This document shows positions 50,297 to 61,500 of a DNA stretch of 64,000 nt, one piece after another (the stretch's first letter is position 1; every line of letters begins with the position of its first letter). The position numbers and the translations under genes are program-made. The DNA lies in the NCBI RefSeq assembly GCF_001427385.1, contig NZ_LMGJ01000012.1, forward strand, positions 124,433 to 188,432. Reading direction: 5' to 3'. The notes under the pieces were generated by a model. It was not told the DNA's origin. It made no database searches and worked only from the letters and a program-made list of their open reading frames with translations. Origin of the DNA: Mesorhizobium sp. Root157. GTDB taxonomy: Bacteria; Pseudomonadota; Alphaproteobacteria; Rhizobiales; Rhizobiaceae.

Positions 50297-51273
50297 CCGA
50301 TCCGATACCGTCAACGCCCGTGACCATATTGGTTCCGGGGAAGTTCCACGACCATGCGCTGAACCGTATCGCGGGCGAATTCCGGCTTGTCGCCATCGAA
50401 CGCGCCGACGCCTCTCTCGTGGATAAAGCCGAGTGCGAGGCGGTGCGCGGCATTGCAGCCTTTGGCGGTGTCGATGCTGCCTTCATCGACGCCTTTCCCA
50501 ATCTGGAGATCATTGCCAATTTCGGCGTCGGCTACGATTCCGTCGATGCCGCCCATGCCGCGACGCGTGGCGTGATGGTGACCAATACGCCCGATGTCCT
50601 GACCGAGGAGGTGGCGGATACCACCGTTGGCCTGCTGATCTCGACCTTGCGCGAACTGCCGAAAGCGGAAGCCTGGCTGCGCGCCGGCAAATGGGCCTCG
50701 CAAGGGCCGATACCGGTGAGCCCGCTGACGCTACGCACGCGCAGCATCGGCATTTTCGGCATGGGCCGCATCGGCCTTGCCATCGCCAAGCGGCTGGAAA
50801 GTTTCGGGCTGCCGATCGCTTATCACAACCGTCGTCCCGTCGAGGGCGTGGCCTATACCTATTACCGTTCGCTCAAGGCGCTGGCCAAGGCGGTTGACAC
50901 GCTGATCTGCATTGCACCGGGCGGTGCGGCGACCGAGAAGGCGATCAACGCCGAAATCCTGGCGGCGCTGGGGCCGAACGGGGTTTTCGTCAACTCCGGG
51001 CGCGGCAGCACGGTCGATGAGGACGCACTGGCCAAGGCGCTATCGGATGGAACGATCGCCGCCGCCGGGCTTGATGTGTTTGCCAACGAACCGCACGTGC
51101 CGCAGGCGCTGCTCGATGCGCCCAACACCGTGCTGTTGCCGCATGTAGCCTCGGGCTCGGCTTTCACCCGTCGGGCGATGGCCGATCTGTGCGTGGACAA
51201 TCTGGTGTCGTGGTTCTCGACCGGCAAGCCGCTGACCCCGGTTCCGGAAACGGCTAGGATCAAAAAGCAGTAA
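50293..51273 (+). CDS. D-2-hydroxyacid dehydrogenase
   Basis: 326-residue NAD(P)-dependent 2-hydroxyacid dehydrogenase. The cofactor loop is GIFGMGRIGLAIAKRL. The catalytic Arg is in the CIAPGG to NSGRGSTVDE region, a Glu follows in FANEPHVP, and the catalytic His is in LLPHVASGS. The family contains glyoxylate/hydroxypyruvate reductases. The ATG overlaps the LacI stop, so the repressor and enzyme are co-expressed. It could reduce hydroxypyruvate or glyoxylate to feed the glycerate kinase, but that gene is 9 kb away. Confidence 0.87.
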   Translation: MTDPIPSTPVTILVPGKFHDHALNRIAGEFRLVAIERADASLVDKAECEAVRGIAAFGGVDAAFIDAFPNLEIIANFGVGYDSVDAAHAATRGVMVTNTPDVLTEEVADTTVGLLISTLRELPKAEAWLRAGKWASQGPIPVSPLTLRTRSIGIFGMGRIGLAIAKRLESFGLPIAYHNRRPVEGVAYTYYRSLKALAKAVDTLICIAPGGAATEKAINAEILAALGPNGVFVNSGRGSTVDEDALAKALSDGTIAAAGLDVFANEPHVPQALLDAPNTVLLPHVASGSAFTRRAMADLCVDNLVSWFSTGKPLTPVPETARIKKQ

Positions 51274-51277
51274 GAAC

Positions 51278-52051
51278 CTACTCCGCTGCGGCACGAGTTC
51301 CGGTACGTGCGGCGGCGTGCAGCCGAGCGGCATCACCGAAGGCCTTGAACACCTTTTGCGAGACGCTGTCGGAGTTCACCCAATATTCCGGATGCCACTG
51401 GACGCCGACGGCAAATGCGAGCGAATCCTTGACCGATACCGCCTCGACCGTGCCGTCCTCGGCCACGGCTTCGATCTGCAGCTTCGGCCCCAGCCGGTCG
51501 ACGGCCTGCCGGTGAACGGAGTTGACGGAAATATCACCGGCGCCGAAGACGCTCGCCAGGCAGCTTCCGGGCTTGATCGACAGTTTCTGGCGGATGGCGA
51601 AGCGTTCGTCCTGATTGTCGCTGGCCGGGGCGCGGTGGTCGAGCACGCCTTCCCGCTCCTGGATTTCGGTTGCCAGCGTACCGCCCAGCGCGACGTTCAT
51701 CTCCTGGATGCCGCGGCAGATCGCCAGCAGCGGAACGCCCCGTTCGATGGCCTTGCGGATCAGCGGCAAGGTGGTGGCGTCGCGCGCAGGGTCGTAGGGG
51801 CCATTGGCTTCGCTGGCGTCGCCGCCATAGAGCGAGGGATGCACGTTCGACTTCGAGCCTGTCAGCATGACGCCGTCGACTGACGACAACAGCTCGTCGA
51901 GATCGAGCCGATCGCCGAGGCCCGGCACCAGGACCGGCAGCACGCCGGCACCCGTGATAGCCGCCTCGAGATATTGCTGGGGTGTCGCGTGCCAGGTGTA
52001 ATTCTCGAATTGCTTGACGTCTGTGGAGACGGCGACGAGCGGCTGAAGCAT
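51278..52051 (-). CDS. gamma-glutamyl-GABA hydrolase-like glutamine amidotransferase
   Basis: 257-residue class I glutamine amidotransferase-like hydrolase (peptidase C26). The nucleophile Cys112 is in LLAICRGIQEMN, and the His/Glu pair is in GVQWHPEYW. An oxyanion segment reads VMLTGSKSNVHPS. The family includes PuuD of polyamine catabolism, which frees GABA from its gamma-glutamyl conjugate. This would match the gamma-glutamylation enzyme at 41-42 kb. ATG 52051 gives the normal length; the frame opens at 52129. It converges on the hydroxyacid dehydrogenase gene with a 4-base gap. Confidence 0.85.
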   Translation of the reverse strand: MLQPLVAVSTDVKQFENYTWHATPQQYLEAAITGAGVLPVLVPGLGDRLDLDELLSSVDGVMLTGSKSNVHPSLYGGDASEANGPYDPARDATTLPLIRKAIERGVPLLAICRGIQEMNVALGGTLATEIQEREGVLDHRAPASDNQDERFAIRQKLSIKPGSCLASVFGAGDISVNSVHRQAVDRLGPKLQIEAVAEDGTVEAVSVKDSLAFAVGVQWHPEYWVNSDSVSQKVFKAFGDAARLHAAARTGTRAAAE

Positions 52052-52308
52052 TTTGCGTGTTGATCCGTTAGCGGCGTGGAACTTAGCTACATTCAAGATA
52101 GGCAATATGAAGGCGGTTTGCCACGTCAAGTTTTGCCTTGCCGCTGCGCCGGCCGGGAGGCCGTTCGACTATAGTTGCAAGCGTTTGGGCCGCATAAGAG
52201 AAGCTGCAACCATATTGTCTATGCTATCGTCCGGCCCGCTGGACTACGCAAGTCCGGCGTGTATTGTTTCATTGCACCGATTGCCAATAGCGAAATGAAT
52301 CCACGGTG

Positions 52309-53457
<1,149 letters not shown>

Positions 53458-53480
53458 TCCACTGGCGTCGAACTGAAACA

Positions 53481-53513
53481 AAAACCCCGGAGGCCAGGCC
53501 TCCGGGGTTTTTT
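53481..53513. terminator. strong, probably bidirectional terminator
   Basis: AAAACCCCGGAGGCC (53481-53495) and GGCCTCCGGGGTTTT (53497-53511) are exact inverted copies, with A runs on the left and a T6 run on the right. It ends both the binding protein transcript from the left and the dctQM transcript from the right. Confidence 0.9.
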
Positions 53514-53557
53514 GTTGGGCTTGGGAAATAGTCCCGAAACTGCTCTCTTCCCGCAGT

Positions 53558-55270
53558 TCAGTTGAAGCTGGGCGGGGCGGAGAGATTGTTGCCCGGCTGT
53601 GGCGCTGCAGGTGCCGTTCCGTTGTCTGGCGCGGGCATACCGAGCGGAGCTCCGAGGCCCGGCATTTGCGGCAGTTCGATCTTGATGGTTGAAGGATCGA
53701 CCACCTTGCCCTTGTAGTGCATGACCATCTGCGGGAAGAAGATCAGGATGCCGACCATAAGCACCTGGATCAGCACGAAGGGCACCGCGCCCCAATAGAT
53801 CTGGGCGGTGGTGACCGGCTCGATCTTCTTGCCGATGACCTTGTCGATATAGGGCACCCTGGCCGCCACCGAGCGCAGATAGAACAGGGCAAAGCCGAAT
53901 GGCGGGTGCATGAAGCTCGTCTGCATGTTGACGCCCAAGAGCACACCGAACCAGATCAGGTCGATGCCGAGTATCTCGGCGGCCGGTGCCAGCAGCGGCA
54001 CGATGATGAAGGCCAACTCGAAGAAGTCGAGGAAGAAGGCCAGGAAGAAGACGAGGATGTTGACGACGATGAGGAAGCCGGTTGCACCGCCCGGCAGCGA
54101 CGTCAGCAGATGCTCGACCCAGACATGGCCGTTGACGCCGTAGAAGGTCAGCGAGAAGACGCGTGCGCCGATCAGGATGAACATCACGAAAGACGAAAGC
54201 TTGGTGGTGGCGATCAGCGCCGAGCGCGTCACCGCGTAGCTGAGCCGGCCCTTGGCGGCAGCCATCGCCAGTGCGCCGACCGCGCCCATCGCTCCGCCCT
54301 CGGTGGGGGTGGCGATGCCGAGGAAGATCGTGCCCAACACCAGGAAGATCAGCGCCAGCGGCGGGATCAGCACGATGATGACCTGCTGGGCCAGCCGCGA
54401 CATGATGCCGAACTTCATGCCACGGTCGATGACGGCGAAGGCATAGATGACGACGACGCCGACCGTTGCGCCCCAGATATCGGCGTTGACGCCGACTGCA
54501 GGCGTGAGCAGGACATGGGCGGTGTAGGCGATGCTGCCGGCCACGATGAGAGCGATGATCAGCGAGGTGACGCCGTGCCCCAGAGTGCGGGCCTCCAGCG
54601 GCAGTGCCGGCATCGACGCCGGCTTGAAGATCGACATCGCCAGGATATAGCTGGCGTAAAGCGCGGTCAGGAAAAGACCGGGAATGAGCGCGCCGGCATA
54701 CATGTCGCCGACCGAGCGGCCGAGCTGGTCGGCCAGAACGATCAGTACCAGCGACGGCGGAATGATCTGCGCCAGTGTCCCGGAAGCGGCGATCACGCCT
54801 GATGCCACGCGCCGGTCATAACCATAGCGCATCATGATCGGCAGCGAGATCAAGCCCATGGCGATGACGGAAGCCGCCACGACGCCGGTGGTGGCGGCAA
54901 GCAGGGCGCCGACGAAGATGACGGCATAAGCAAGCCCGCCCCGGATCGGGCCGAACAACTGGCCGATCGTGTCGAGCAGGTCCTCGGCCATGCCGGACCG
55001 TTCCAGCACGATGCCCATGAAGGTGAAGAAGGGGATGGCCAGCAGCGTCTCGTTGGACATGACGCCCCACAGACGCTCCGGCATCGCATAGAGCAGCGGC
55101 CAGGACAGGTTGATGGCGTTGCCCGAGAAGGGGGCCAATTCGACCCCGATGACGAAGAACATCAGGCCGTTGGCTGCCAGCGAAAACGCGACGGGATAGC
55201 CGATCAGCAGGAACACGACGAGCGAGCAGAACATGATCGGGGCCATGTTCTCGGCGATGAGATGGATCAC
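53558..55270 (-). CDS. TRAP transporter large permease (DctM family)
   Basis: 570-residue membrane subunit of the importer, longer than the usual 430 residues. N-terminal helices include PIMFCSLVVFLLIGYPVAF and the family motif GGLAYAVIFVGALLAATTGVVAAS; ASGTLAQIIPPSLVLIVLAD is diagnostic. An additional segment lies at about residues 230-290, and the C-terminus is a 40-residue Pro-rich tail. The start is a GTG overlapping the dctQ stop (GTGA). It works with the small subunit and the binding protein. Confidence 0.9.
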   Translation of the reverse strand: MIHLIAENMAPIMFCSLVVFLLIGYPVAFSLAANGLMFFVIGVELAPFSGNAINLSWPLLYAMPERLWGVMSNETLLAIPFFTFMGIVLERSGMAEDLLDTIGQLFGPIRGGLAYAVIFVGALLAATTGVVAASVIAMGLISLPIMMRYGYDRRVASGVIAASGTLAQIIPPSLVLIVLADQLGRSVGDMYAGALIPGLFLTALYASYILAMSIFKPASMPALPLEARTLGHGVTSLIIALIVAGSIAYTAHVLLTPAVGVNADIWGATVGVVVIYAFAVIDRGMKFGIMSRLAQQVIIVLIPPLALIFLVLGTIFLGIATPTEGGAMGAVGALAMAAAKGRLSYAVTRSALIATTKLSSFVMFILIGARVFSLTFYGVNGHVWVEHLLTSLPGGATGFLIVVNILVFFLAFFLDFFELAFIIVPLLAPAAEILGIDLIWFGVLLGVNMQTSFMHPPFGFALFYLRSVAARVPYIDKVIGKKIEPVTTAQIYWGAVPFVLIQVLMVGILIFFPQMVMHYKGKVVDPSTIKIELPQMPGLGAPLGMPAPDNGTAPAAPQPGNNLSAPPSFN

Positions 55271-55959
55271 TGGCGGATCTCCTTGGCGAGCGCCTCGGCT
55301 TCCACTTCGGCCATTTCATGGGACGAGATGAACGGATTGGGGTCGTCCATGTTGCCGCGCAGGATCGCGATCTTCTTGATGATTTCGGAAATCCCCTGGA
55401 ACAGGAGCATGATGAAACTGATCAGCAAAAGCGATTTGGCCGGCCATAAGATGAGGCCGCCGGCATTGTTCGACATCTCGCCCGAGCGGTAGGAAAGGCC
55501 GACATAGGGGAACAGATAGAGCACCATCAGAATGGTAAAGGGCATCAGGAACAAGACGTGGCCGAACAGGTCGATCAGGTGCTGGGTGCGGCGCGAGAAC
55601 ATGCCGTAGACGATGTCGACCCGGATATGCTCGTTGTCGCGCAAGGTGTAGGCGGCGGCGAGCAGGAATGCGGCGCCGAACAGATACCATTGCAATTCCA
55701 GCCAGGCATTGGACGACATGCTGAAGGCTTTGCGGATGATGGCGTTTCCGGCGCTGACCAGCACCGCAGCCAGGATCAGCCAGGCAACCCATTTGCCGAT
55801 GAATTCGTTGACCCGGTCGATGCCGCGCGAGATCGCAAGCAGCACCGTCATGTTGCGGTCCCGCGTGCGCGTCCATAAGCCAGCAATGATCACGAGCAGC
55901 GCGACGCCAAGCAAGACTTGCCCGGTCGGCGAACGCCAAACGGCGTCGATCAGGTTCAT
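55267..55959 (-). CDS. TRAP transporter small permease (DctQ family)
   Basis: 230-residue small membrane subunit. It has five hydrophobic segments, one more than the usual four, the extra being near residues 9-30. The DctQ motif region is FSMSSNAWLELQWYLFGAAFLLAAAYTL with NEHIRVDIVY. The ATG at 55959 follows GGGAGGAA; a TTG at 55980 is less likely. It is the first gene of the dctQM pair, and the pair's binding protein gene faces it from the other side. Confidence 0.88.
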   Translation of the reverse strand: MNLIDAVWRSPTGQVLLGVALLVIIAGLWTRTRDRNMTVLLAISRGIDRVNEFIGKWVAWLILAAVLVSAGNAIIRKAFSMSSNAWLELQWYLFGAAFLLAAAYTLRDNEHIRVDIVYGMFSRRTQHLIDLFGHVLFLMPFTILMVLYLFPYVGLSYRSGEMSNNAGGLILWPAKSLLLISFIMLLFQGISEIIKKIAILRGNMDDPNPFISSHEMAEVEAEALAKEIRQ

Positions 55960-56148
55960 CGGAATTCCTCCCTTGGACAACAGTCCCGTGTTCCGCCGAG
56001 CGTCAGGCGCTCTTTTGGACCAACGATATGCAGGATGCTGGCTTGGCCCGTCAACTTGTGAATTTCGGCGTGCCGGCTGTCCGAAATGAAGAAAGCAGCG
56101 GAAAATCAGGGCTTTCGCGCGTCACTCCAACGAAAGTCTGACAGGCTG

Positions 56149-56185
56149 AAGCACGTCCTGTCGAACGAATTCATGTGACGTGCTT
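56149..56185 (-). terminator. hairpin downstream of the LivH-type permease
   Basis: AAGCACGTC (56149-56157) and GACGTGCTT (56177-56185) form a 9-bp stem with a 19-base loop, 39 bases after the permease stop. There is no T run, so it could be a repeat or RNA-stability element instead. Confidence 0.4.
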
Positions 56186-56223
56186 TAGGCTCTCGAGTTT
56201 CGCGTGTCGTGTTCCGACCTGCT

Positions 56224-57129
56224 TCAGGCGGCTTTGACCGTGTCGCGCCCGGCACCCACAAGCACCAGCATGGCGGCCAGCAGCGCCAGCATCCAGGCGT
56301 CGCGCCATTCGGTGGGGAAATAGCCGGCCCAGAGCGATTCCCCCAATCCAAAGGCGGCTGCGCCAAGAGCTGCCCGAAACGGCGACAGGTATCCGCCGAC
56401 CGCCGTGACGAACAGGATCTTCAGACCGTAGATGAGGCCGGCGCCGAAACCGATATTCCCATAGTAGAGGCCGGCCATGACCCCGGCGAGCGCAGCGTAC
56501 AATCCGCCCGCGACCACGGAACGGCGAAAAACAGTCCTGGTATCGATGCCGCACAACGCGGCCGCGTGCGGATCGTCGCAAACGGCACGCCAGGTCCTGC
56601 CGAGACCGGAGCGGGCAAGCACAAGACCGCCGAAGCCCAGCGCGGCTGCCGCGATGAGGCAATTCGCGAGTTGGATGACTGTCATCGTCACCTCGAAGCC
56701 GCCCGACCGCGCGAACACCACCGGTATGGCCAGCATCGGCGGCAGCCAGAAGTCGTGCGTGTCGGCGGCGATGCGGCTGAATTCGGTGAGCGCCAGAAGG
56801 ACGCCGAGCGTGGCGGTAACGATGGCGTTTGGCGAGGCGTTGGCGAGCGGCTGGAACACGCCGGACGCCAGGATGGTGCTGACCAGGGCGGTGTAGGCGA
56901 TTGCCACCGCAATGCCGAGCGCGACCGTTGCCGGCAGGGTCAACCACAGTACGTTCCAGCCGAACACCGAAACGAGGATCATCGTTTGGCCGCTGAAAGC
57001 GAACAGGCCGCCATAGGCAAGGTTGGTGCGATGCAGGACACCGTTGGTCAGCGCGTAGCCGAAGGCCAGCAAGGCGTAGAGCGCACCCGAATGCAGCCCG
57101 TTCAACACCTGCTGGAGCAAGTAGAGCAT
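56224..57129 (-). CDS. solitary LivH-type ABC permease
   Basis: 301-residue permease of the branched-chain amino acid (LivH) class with about eight helices: LLQQVLNGLHSGALYALLAFG at the N-terminus, HRTNLAYGGLFAFSGQ, and GLGRTWRAVCDDPHAAALCGID as the cytoplasmic EAA-like loop. ILFVTAVGGYLSPFRAALGAA is typical of the C-terminal half. No LivM, LivG, LivF or binding protein gene is adjacent on either side, which is unusual. ATG 57129 is assumed; a GTG at 57174 would add 15 residues and overlap a palindrome (GCGAAAGCTTTCGC, 57130-57143). Confidence 0.8.
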   Translation of the reverse strand: MLYLLQQVLNGLHSGALYALLAFGYALTNGVLHRTNLAYGGLFAFSGQTMILVSVFGWNVLWLTLPATVALGIAVAIAYTALVSTILASGVFQPLANASPNAIVTATLGVLLALTEFSRIAADTHDFWLPPMLAIPVVFARSGGFEVTMTVIQLANCLIAAAALGFGGLVLARSGLGRTWRAVCDDPHAAALCGIDTRTVFRRSVVAGGLYAALAGVMAGLYYGNIGFGAGLIYGLKILFVTAVGGYLSPFRAALGAAAFGLGESLWAGYFPTEWRDAWMLALLAAMLVLVGAGRDTVKAA

Positions 57130-57176
57130 GCGAAAGCTTTCGCGCCAGACGCCTCGGCAATAGTCTTGATGCACAG

Positions 57177-57212
57177 AATCTAACTTGTCAAATATCTTTT
57201 ACCAGTTAGATT
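57177..57212. promoter_or_regulatory. inverted repeat between LivH-type gene and ABATE regulator
   Basis: AATCTAACT (57177-57185) and AGTTAGATT (57204-57212) are perfect inverted copies with 18 bases between, covering the only promoter space between the two divergent genes. A TTGTCA/TAGATT-like promoter pair overlaps it. The ABATE protein probably binds here. Confidence 0.55.
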
Positions 57213-57220
57213 ATGTCTTC

Positions 57221-57847
57221 ATGACGGTTTCCTGGATCAAGCATCGGTTTGCCGGCGGCGTGCTGGCGCTGGATACCGCCAACACGGTGGTGCTGCGCGG
57301 CCATACCGACAGGACATTCGACAGGTTCGACGACCCTGACGAGATCGCGCGCTTCGCCGAGGCAGCGAGCGGTTTCAGGGCTGGGGAACTGGGCGGCCGG
57401 AGACTGTCGGCACCCAGGCCTCGCGAAATCGCGACGACCGTGCTGTCGATTCGGGAAGCCACCGATCGACTGTTTAGGGACGCGGCACTGAGCGGCGCAA
57501 TGGCGGCCGACGACCTCGCCGCTTTTCTCGTGGCCTGTGCGGCAGGGCTGCACGGCAAGACGGAAACAACCGGCCAGCCGGGCAGGCCTTTCGGAGATCC
57601 CGCAACGCCGATTGCTTTCGAGGCGGCACTTGCCGTTTCGGCGCTGTCGCTGCTCTCAGGCGAAAGCCGTACGAGGCTGCGGATCTGTCCCAACTGCAAT
57701 TGGCTGTTCCTCGACAAGAGCCGCAACGCTAGCCGCCTGTGGTGCGACATGGCCGTCTGCGGCAACCGCCGCAAGGCAAGCCGCCACTACCATCGCAAGG
57801 TCGCAAGCCGCAGCGCCGGCACATCAGGGGAGGTCGGCAATGCATAG
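57221..57847 (+). CDS. ABATE/CGNR zinc-finger regulator
   Basis: 208-residue protein with an N-terminal ABATE (stress-induced regulator) domain (FAGGVLALDTANTVVLRG) and a C-terminal CGNR zinc finger, whose four cysteines are in CPNCNWLFLDKSRN and CDMAVCGNRRKASRHY. Such proteins are presumed transcription factors. The ATG at 57221 has no ribosome binding site and may be leaderless; a TTG at 57185 is the only earlier in-frame start. It is divergent from the solitary permease and overlaps the lipoprotein gene by eight bases. Confidence 0.8.
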   Translation: MTVSWIKHRFAGGVLALDTANTVVLRGHTDRTFDRFDDPDEIARFAEAASGFRAGELGGRRLSAPRPREIATTVLSIREATDRLFRDAALSGAMAADDLAAFLVACAAGLHGKTETTGQPGRPFGDPATPIAFEAALAVSALSLLSGESRTRLRICPNCNWLFLDKSRNASRLWCDMAVCGNRRKASRHYHRKVASRSAGTSGEVGNA

Positions 57848-58370
57848 CGGGTTCGTGCGCATGATCCTCGTGGCGGCAATGTTCGCTGCCGCCGTCGCCC
57901 TTGGGGCTTGCCGCGACACCGGCAAGGACGCCTTGTTCGAGATTTCCGGGCGGCTCGTCGTGTTCAACTATCGCGAGGCGACGCTGACCTATCTGGTGAC
58001 GCTGAAACCGCTCAAGCCCATCGGCGAAGGGCAAGTAGTCGTGACGACCATGGACAACCCCGCAGGTGGCGCTCCCCTCGTCTTCAGCCAGAAGCTTTTC
58101 CCCGGCCAGGCCAAGGTCACCGTCGAAAGTCCGCCGCTGGAATGCGTTGTCAAGGACAAGCCCTACAACGTCGCCATCCGCATAGAGTACACCGATGGCG
58201 GCCTGTTGCAGCAGATCGACACGACCATGGTTTCGGCGCAGAACCAGGACATGCTGCCGGACCGCAAGCTGGTCGTCGGACCCGGCTACAAGCCGAATCC
58301 CGAGCTTGCCGGTCATCCTGACGGCAAGTTGCCGGGCGGACGCGGCGTGACCTGTCCGGCGGCAAGCTGA
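57840..58370 (+). CDS. putative lipoprotein of unknown function
   Basis: 176-residue protein, not recognised. A short basic N-terminus and hydrophobic stretch lead to a lipobox ALGAC with Cys at residue 24. The mature part looks like an immunoglobulin-like beta fold: VFNYREATLTYLVTLKPLKP, VESPPLECVVKDKPYNV, and a C-terminal GHPDGKLPGGRGVTC. The ATG at 57840 follows GGGGAGG. It overlaps the ABATE regulator gene and is likely co-transcribed with it. Confidence 0.65.
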   Translation: MHSGFVRMILVAAMFAAAVALGACRDTGKDALFEISGRLVVFNYREATLTYLVTLKPLKPIGEGQVVVTTMDNPAGGAPLVFSQKLFPGQAKVTVESPPLECVVKDKPYNVAIRIEYTDGGLLQQIDTTMVSAQNQDMLPDRKLVVGPGYKPNPELAGHPDGKLPGGRGVTCPAAS

Positions 58371-58375
58371 TCGCC

Positions 58376-58393
58376 CGACGGCGCCCGCCGTCG
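58376..58393 (+). terminator. hairpin after the lipoprotein gene
   Basis: CGACGGCG and CGCCGTCG form an 8-bp stem around two bases, five bases after the lipoprotein stop, followed by a weak T-containing stretch. Confidence 0.5.
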
Positions 58394-58504
58394 TTGGCCT
58401 TATGCACCGATTTCGTTTGACCTCTTGGGTTTGGGGCGAAAGACTGCGACATCCGTTCTCGACGTTGGTCTGCTTCGCGGCAGCCTCCGCAGAGGTGAAA
58501 CCTG

Positions 58505-61500
58505 ATGACGCTGCATGCCGTCGCGCTCGACGACAAATTCGACCTTGCCAAGGAGCGCGTCTTCCTCTCCGGCGCGCAGGCTGTGGTTCGCATGCTGCTC
58601 ATGCAGCGCGAGCGCGACCGCATGGCCGGCCTGAACACGGCAGGCTTCATTTCGGGGTATCGCGGCTCGCCGCTGGGCGGCCTCGACCAGCAATTGTGGA
58701 AGGCGAAGAGCCAGCTTGCCGGCTCCGGCATCGTCTTCCAGCCAGGCCTCAATGAAGAACTCGCCGCCACCGCCTGCTGGGGCGCGCAGCAGACGGAACT
58801 GCTTGGCGAAGGCAAGTATGACGGCGTCTTTTCGGTCTGGTACGGCAAAGGGCCGGGCGTCGACCGCACCGGCGACGTGTTCCGTCACGCCAACCTTGCC
58901 GGCACTTCGAAAAATGGCGGCGTGCTGGCCCTGATGGGCGACGACCACATGGCCGAATCGTCCACCAACGCCCATGCCACCGAGTTCGCCTTCGTCGACG
59001 CCATGATCCCGGTGTTCAATCCCGCCGGCGTGCAGGAACTGATCGACTACGGCCTTTACGGCTTTGCCCTGTCGCGCTTTGCCGGCACCTGGGCGGCGAT
59101 CAAATGCGTCAAGGACAATATCGAATCGACGGCGTCGGTCGATGCCTCGCTCGGTCATCTCGGCATCGTCATTCCCGAATTCGACATGCCGCCGGGGGGT
59201 CTCGGCATCCGCCACGAAATCAACATGCTCGGCCAGGAGGAGCGCCTGTTCGAGCACAAGCGCGCCGCTGCCGCCGCTTTCATCCGCGCCAACAAATTGA
59301 ACCGCATCGTCTATTCCGGCGGCCGGCAGCCGAAGCTCGGCATCGTCACCGTCGGCAAGAGCTATCTCGACGTGCGCCAGGCGCTGGAAGATATTGGCAT
59401 CGACGAGGCAGCCGCCAACCGCATTGGTATCAGGCTGTTCAAGGTCGGCTGTCCCTGGCCGCTCGATTTCGAGCACATCGCCGATTTCGCGCGCGGCCTC
59501 GACACGGTTGTCGTGGTTGAGGAAAAGCGTTCGCTGATCGAGGTGCAACTGCGCGAAGGCCTCTACGGCAGCGCCATCCAGCCGAGGATCGTCGGCAAGA
59601 AGGACGAGCGCGGCGACTGGCTGTTCCCGGCCAAGGGCGCGCTCGACCCCAACGACATCGCCATTGCGCTGGGCGAACGCATCCTCATGACGATCGGGCC
59701 GTCGGAAGAGATTGCGGCGCGGGTCGCCAATCTGCGCCAGTTCCAGGCGATGTTGGCCGATACCAAGGATGTCGGTTCGCGCACGCCTTATTTCTGCTCG
59801 GGCTGCCCGCACAATTCCTCGACCAAGGTGCCGGAAGGCTCGCTCGCCGCTGCCGGCATCGGCTGCCACTTCATGGCATTGTGGATGGACCGCTCCACGG
59901 TCGGCTTCACGCAGATGGGCGGCGAGGGCGCGCAATGGGTCGGCCAGGCGCCGTTCTCCACGCGCGACCATATTTTCCAGAATCTCGGCGACGGCACCTA
60001 CAATCACTCGGGCGCGCTGGCCGTCCGCTTTGCCCGTTCGAGCGGCGTCAACATCACCTACAAGATCCTCTACAACGATGCCGTCGCCATGACCGGGGGG
60101 CAGCCGCATGACGGCGGCCTGACCGTCGATGCCATCGCAAGGCAGGTGCGTGCCGAAGGCGTCGAGCGCATTGCGGTGGTCACCGACGAGCCGGACAAAT
60201 ATGCCGGCCGCACCGAATTCCCTTCAGGCACGACCATCCATCATCGCGAGGAACTGGACCGGGTCCAGCGCGATCTGCGCGAAGTGAAAGGCGTCTCGGT
60301 CCTGCTCTACGACCAGACCTGCGCCGCCGAGAAACGCCGCCGCCGCAAGCGCGGCGCGTTCCCCGACCCCGACAAGCGCATCTTCATCAACGAACTGGTC
60401 TGCGAAGGTTGCGGCGATTGCGGCGTCGCCTCCAACTGCGTCTCCGTGCAGCCGGTCGAGACCGAGTTCGGACGCAAGCGCCGCATCGATCAATCCTCCT
60501 GCAACAAGGATTTCTCCTGCGTCGACGGCTTCTGCCCGTCCTTCGTCACCGTTCATGGCGCGAAGATCAAGAAGGCGGCAGGGCTTGCCGGAGCTGCCGA
60601 CCCGCTGGAGGGCGTGCCAGAGCCCTCACCTTTCCCGCTGGGTCGAGACGGCTGGGCGGCGGTCATTGACGGTGTCGGCGGCACCGGCGTCGTCACCATC
60701 GGCGCCATTCTCGGCATGGCCGCGCATCTGGAGGGCAAGGGTTGCGGCATGATCGACATGGCCGGCCTTGCCCAGAAGGGCGGTGCCGTGTTCACCCATG
60801 TCCGCATCGCGCCCGGCCCGGCTGACATCCATGCCATCCGCGTCTCCGCCGGCAAGGCCGATCTGGTCCTCGGCTGCGACCTCGTCGTCTCGGGCGCAAA
60901 AAAGGTGCTGGCCTCGGTGCGTGAGGGCCACACGCTTTTCCTCGCCAACACCGCCGAGATCATGCCGGGCGATTTCACCCGTTCGGCGGATTTCTTCCTG
61001 CCGGTCGAGCGGCTGAAGAAAGCCATCCGGTCGGCAGCCGGCGACGACAAGACGCACTTGGTCGATGCGACCAGCACCGCCACCGTGCTGTTCGGCAATT
61101 CTCTCGGTGCCAACATGTTCATGCTCGGCTTCGCCTTCCAGCATGGCGGCCTGCCGCTGTCTGCGGAAGCGGTCGAGAAGGCGATAGAACTCAACGGCGA
61201 GGCTGTCGCCATGAATGTCGCCGCGTTCCGCTGGGGACGCCGGGCGGCTCACGATCCCGCCTTCGTGCGCGATCTGGTTGAAAGCAAGGGCAAGGCGCGG
61301 TCTGAACAGTCGGCGGCCCAAACGCTGGATGAGGTCATCGCGCGCCGAGTCGAATTCCTCACTGCCTATCAGAACGCCGCCTATGCTAGCCGTTACGCCG
61401 ACAGGGTTGCGGCTGTGCGTGCTGCCGAAACGAAAACCGCGCCGGGTTCCACGATGGTGACGGAAGCCGTGGCCCGCAACCTGTTCAAGCTGATGGCGGT

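Noticed and set aside
57130-57143. Perfect 14-bp palindrome GCGAAAGCTTTCGC next to the LivH-type start codon as an operator
   Set aside because: It is short, lies where the coding region may begin (GTG at 57174), and the longer dyad 35 bases away is the better operator candidate.
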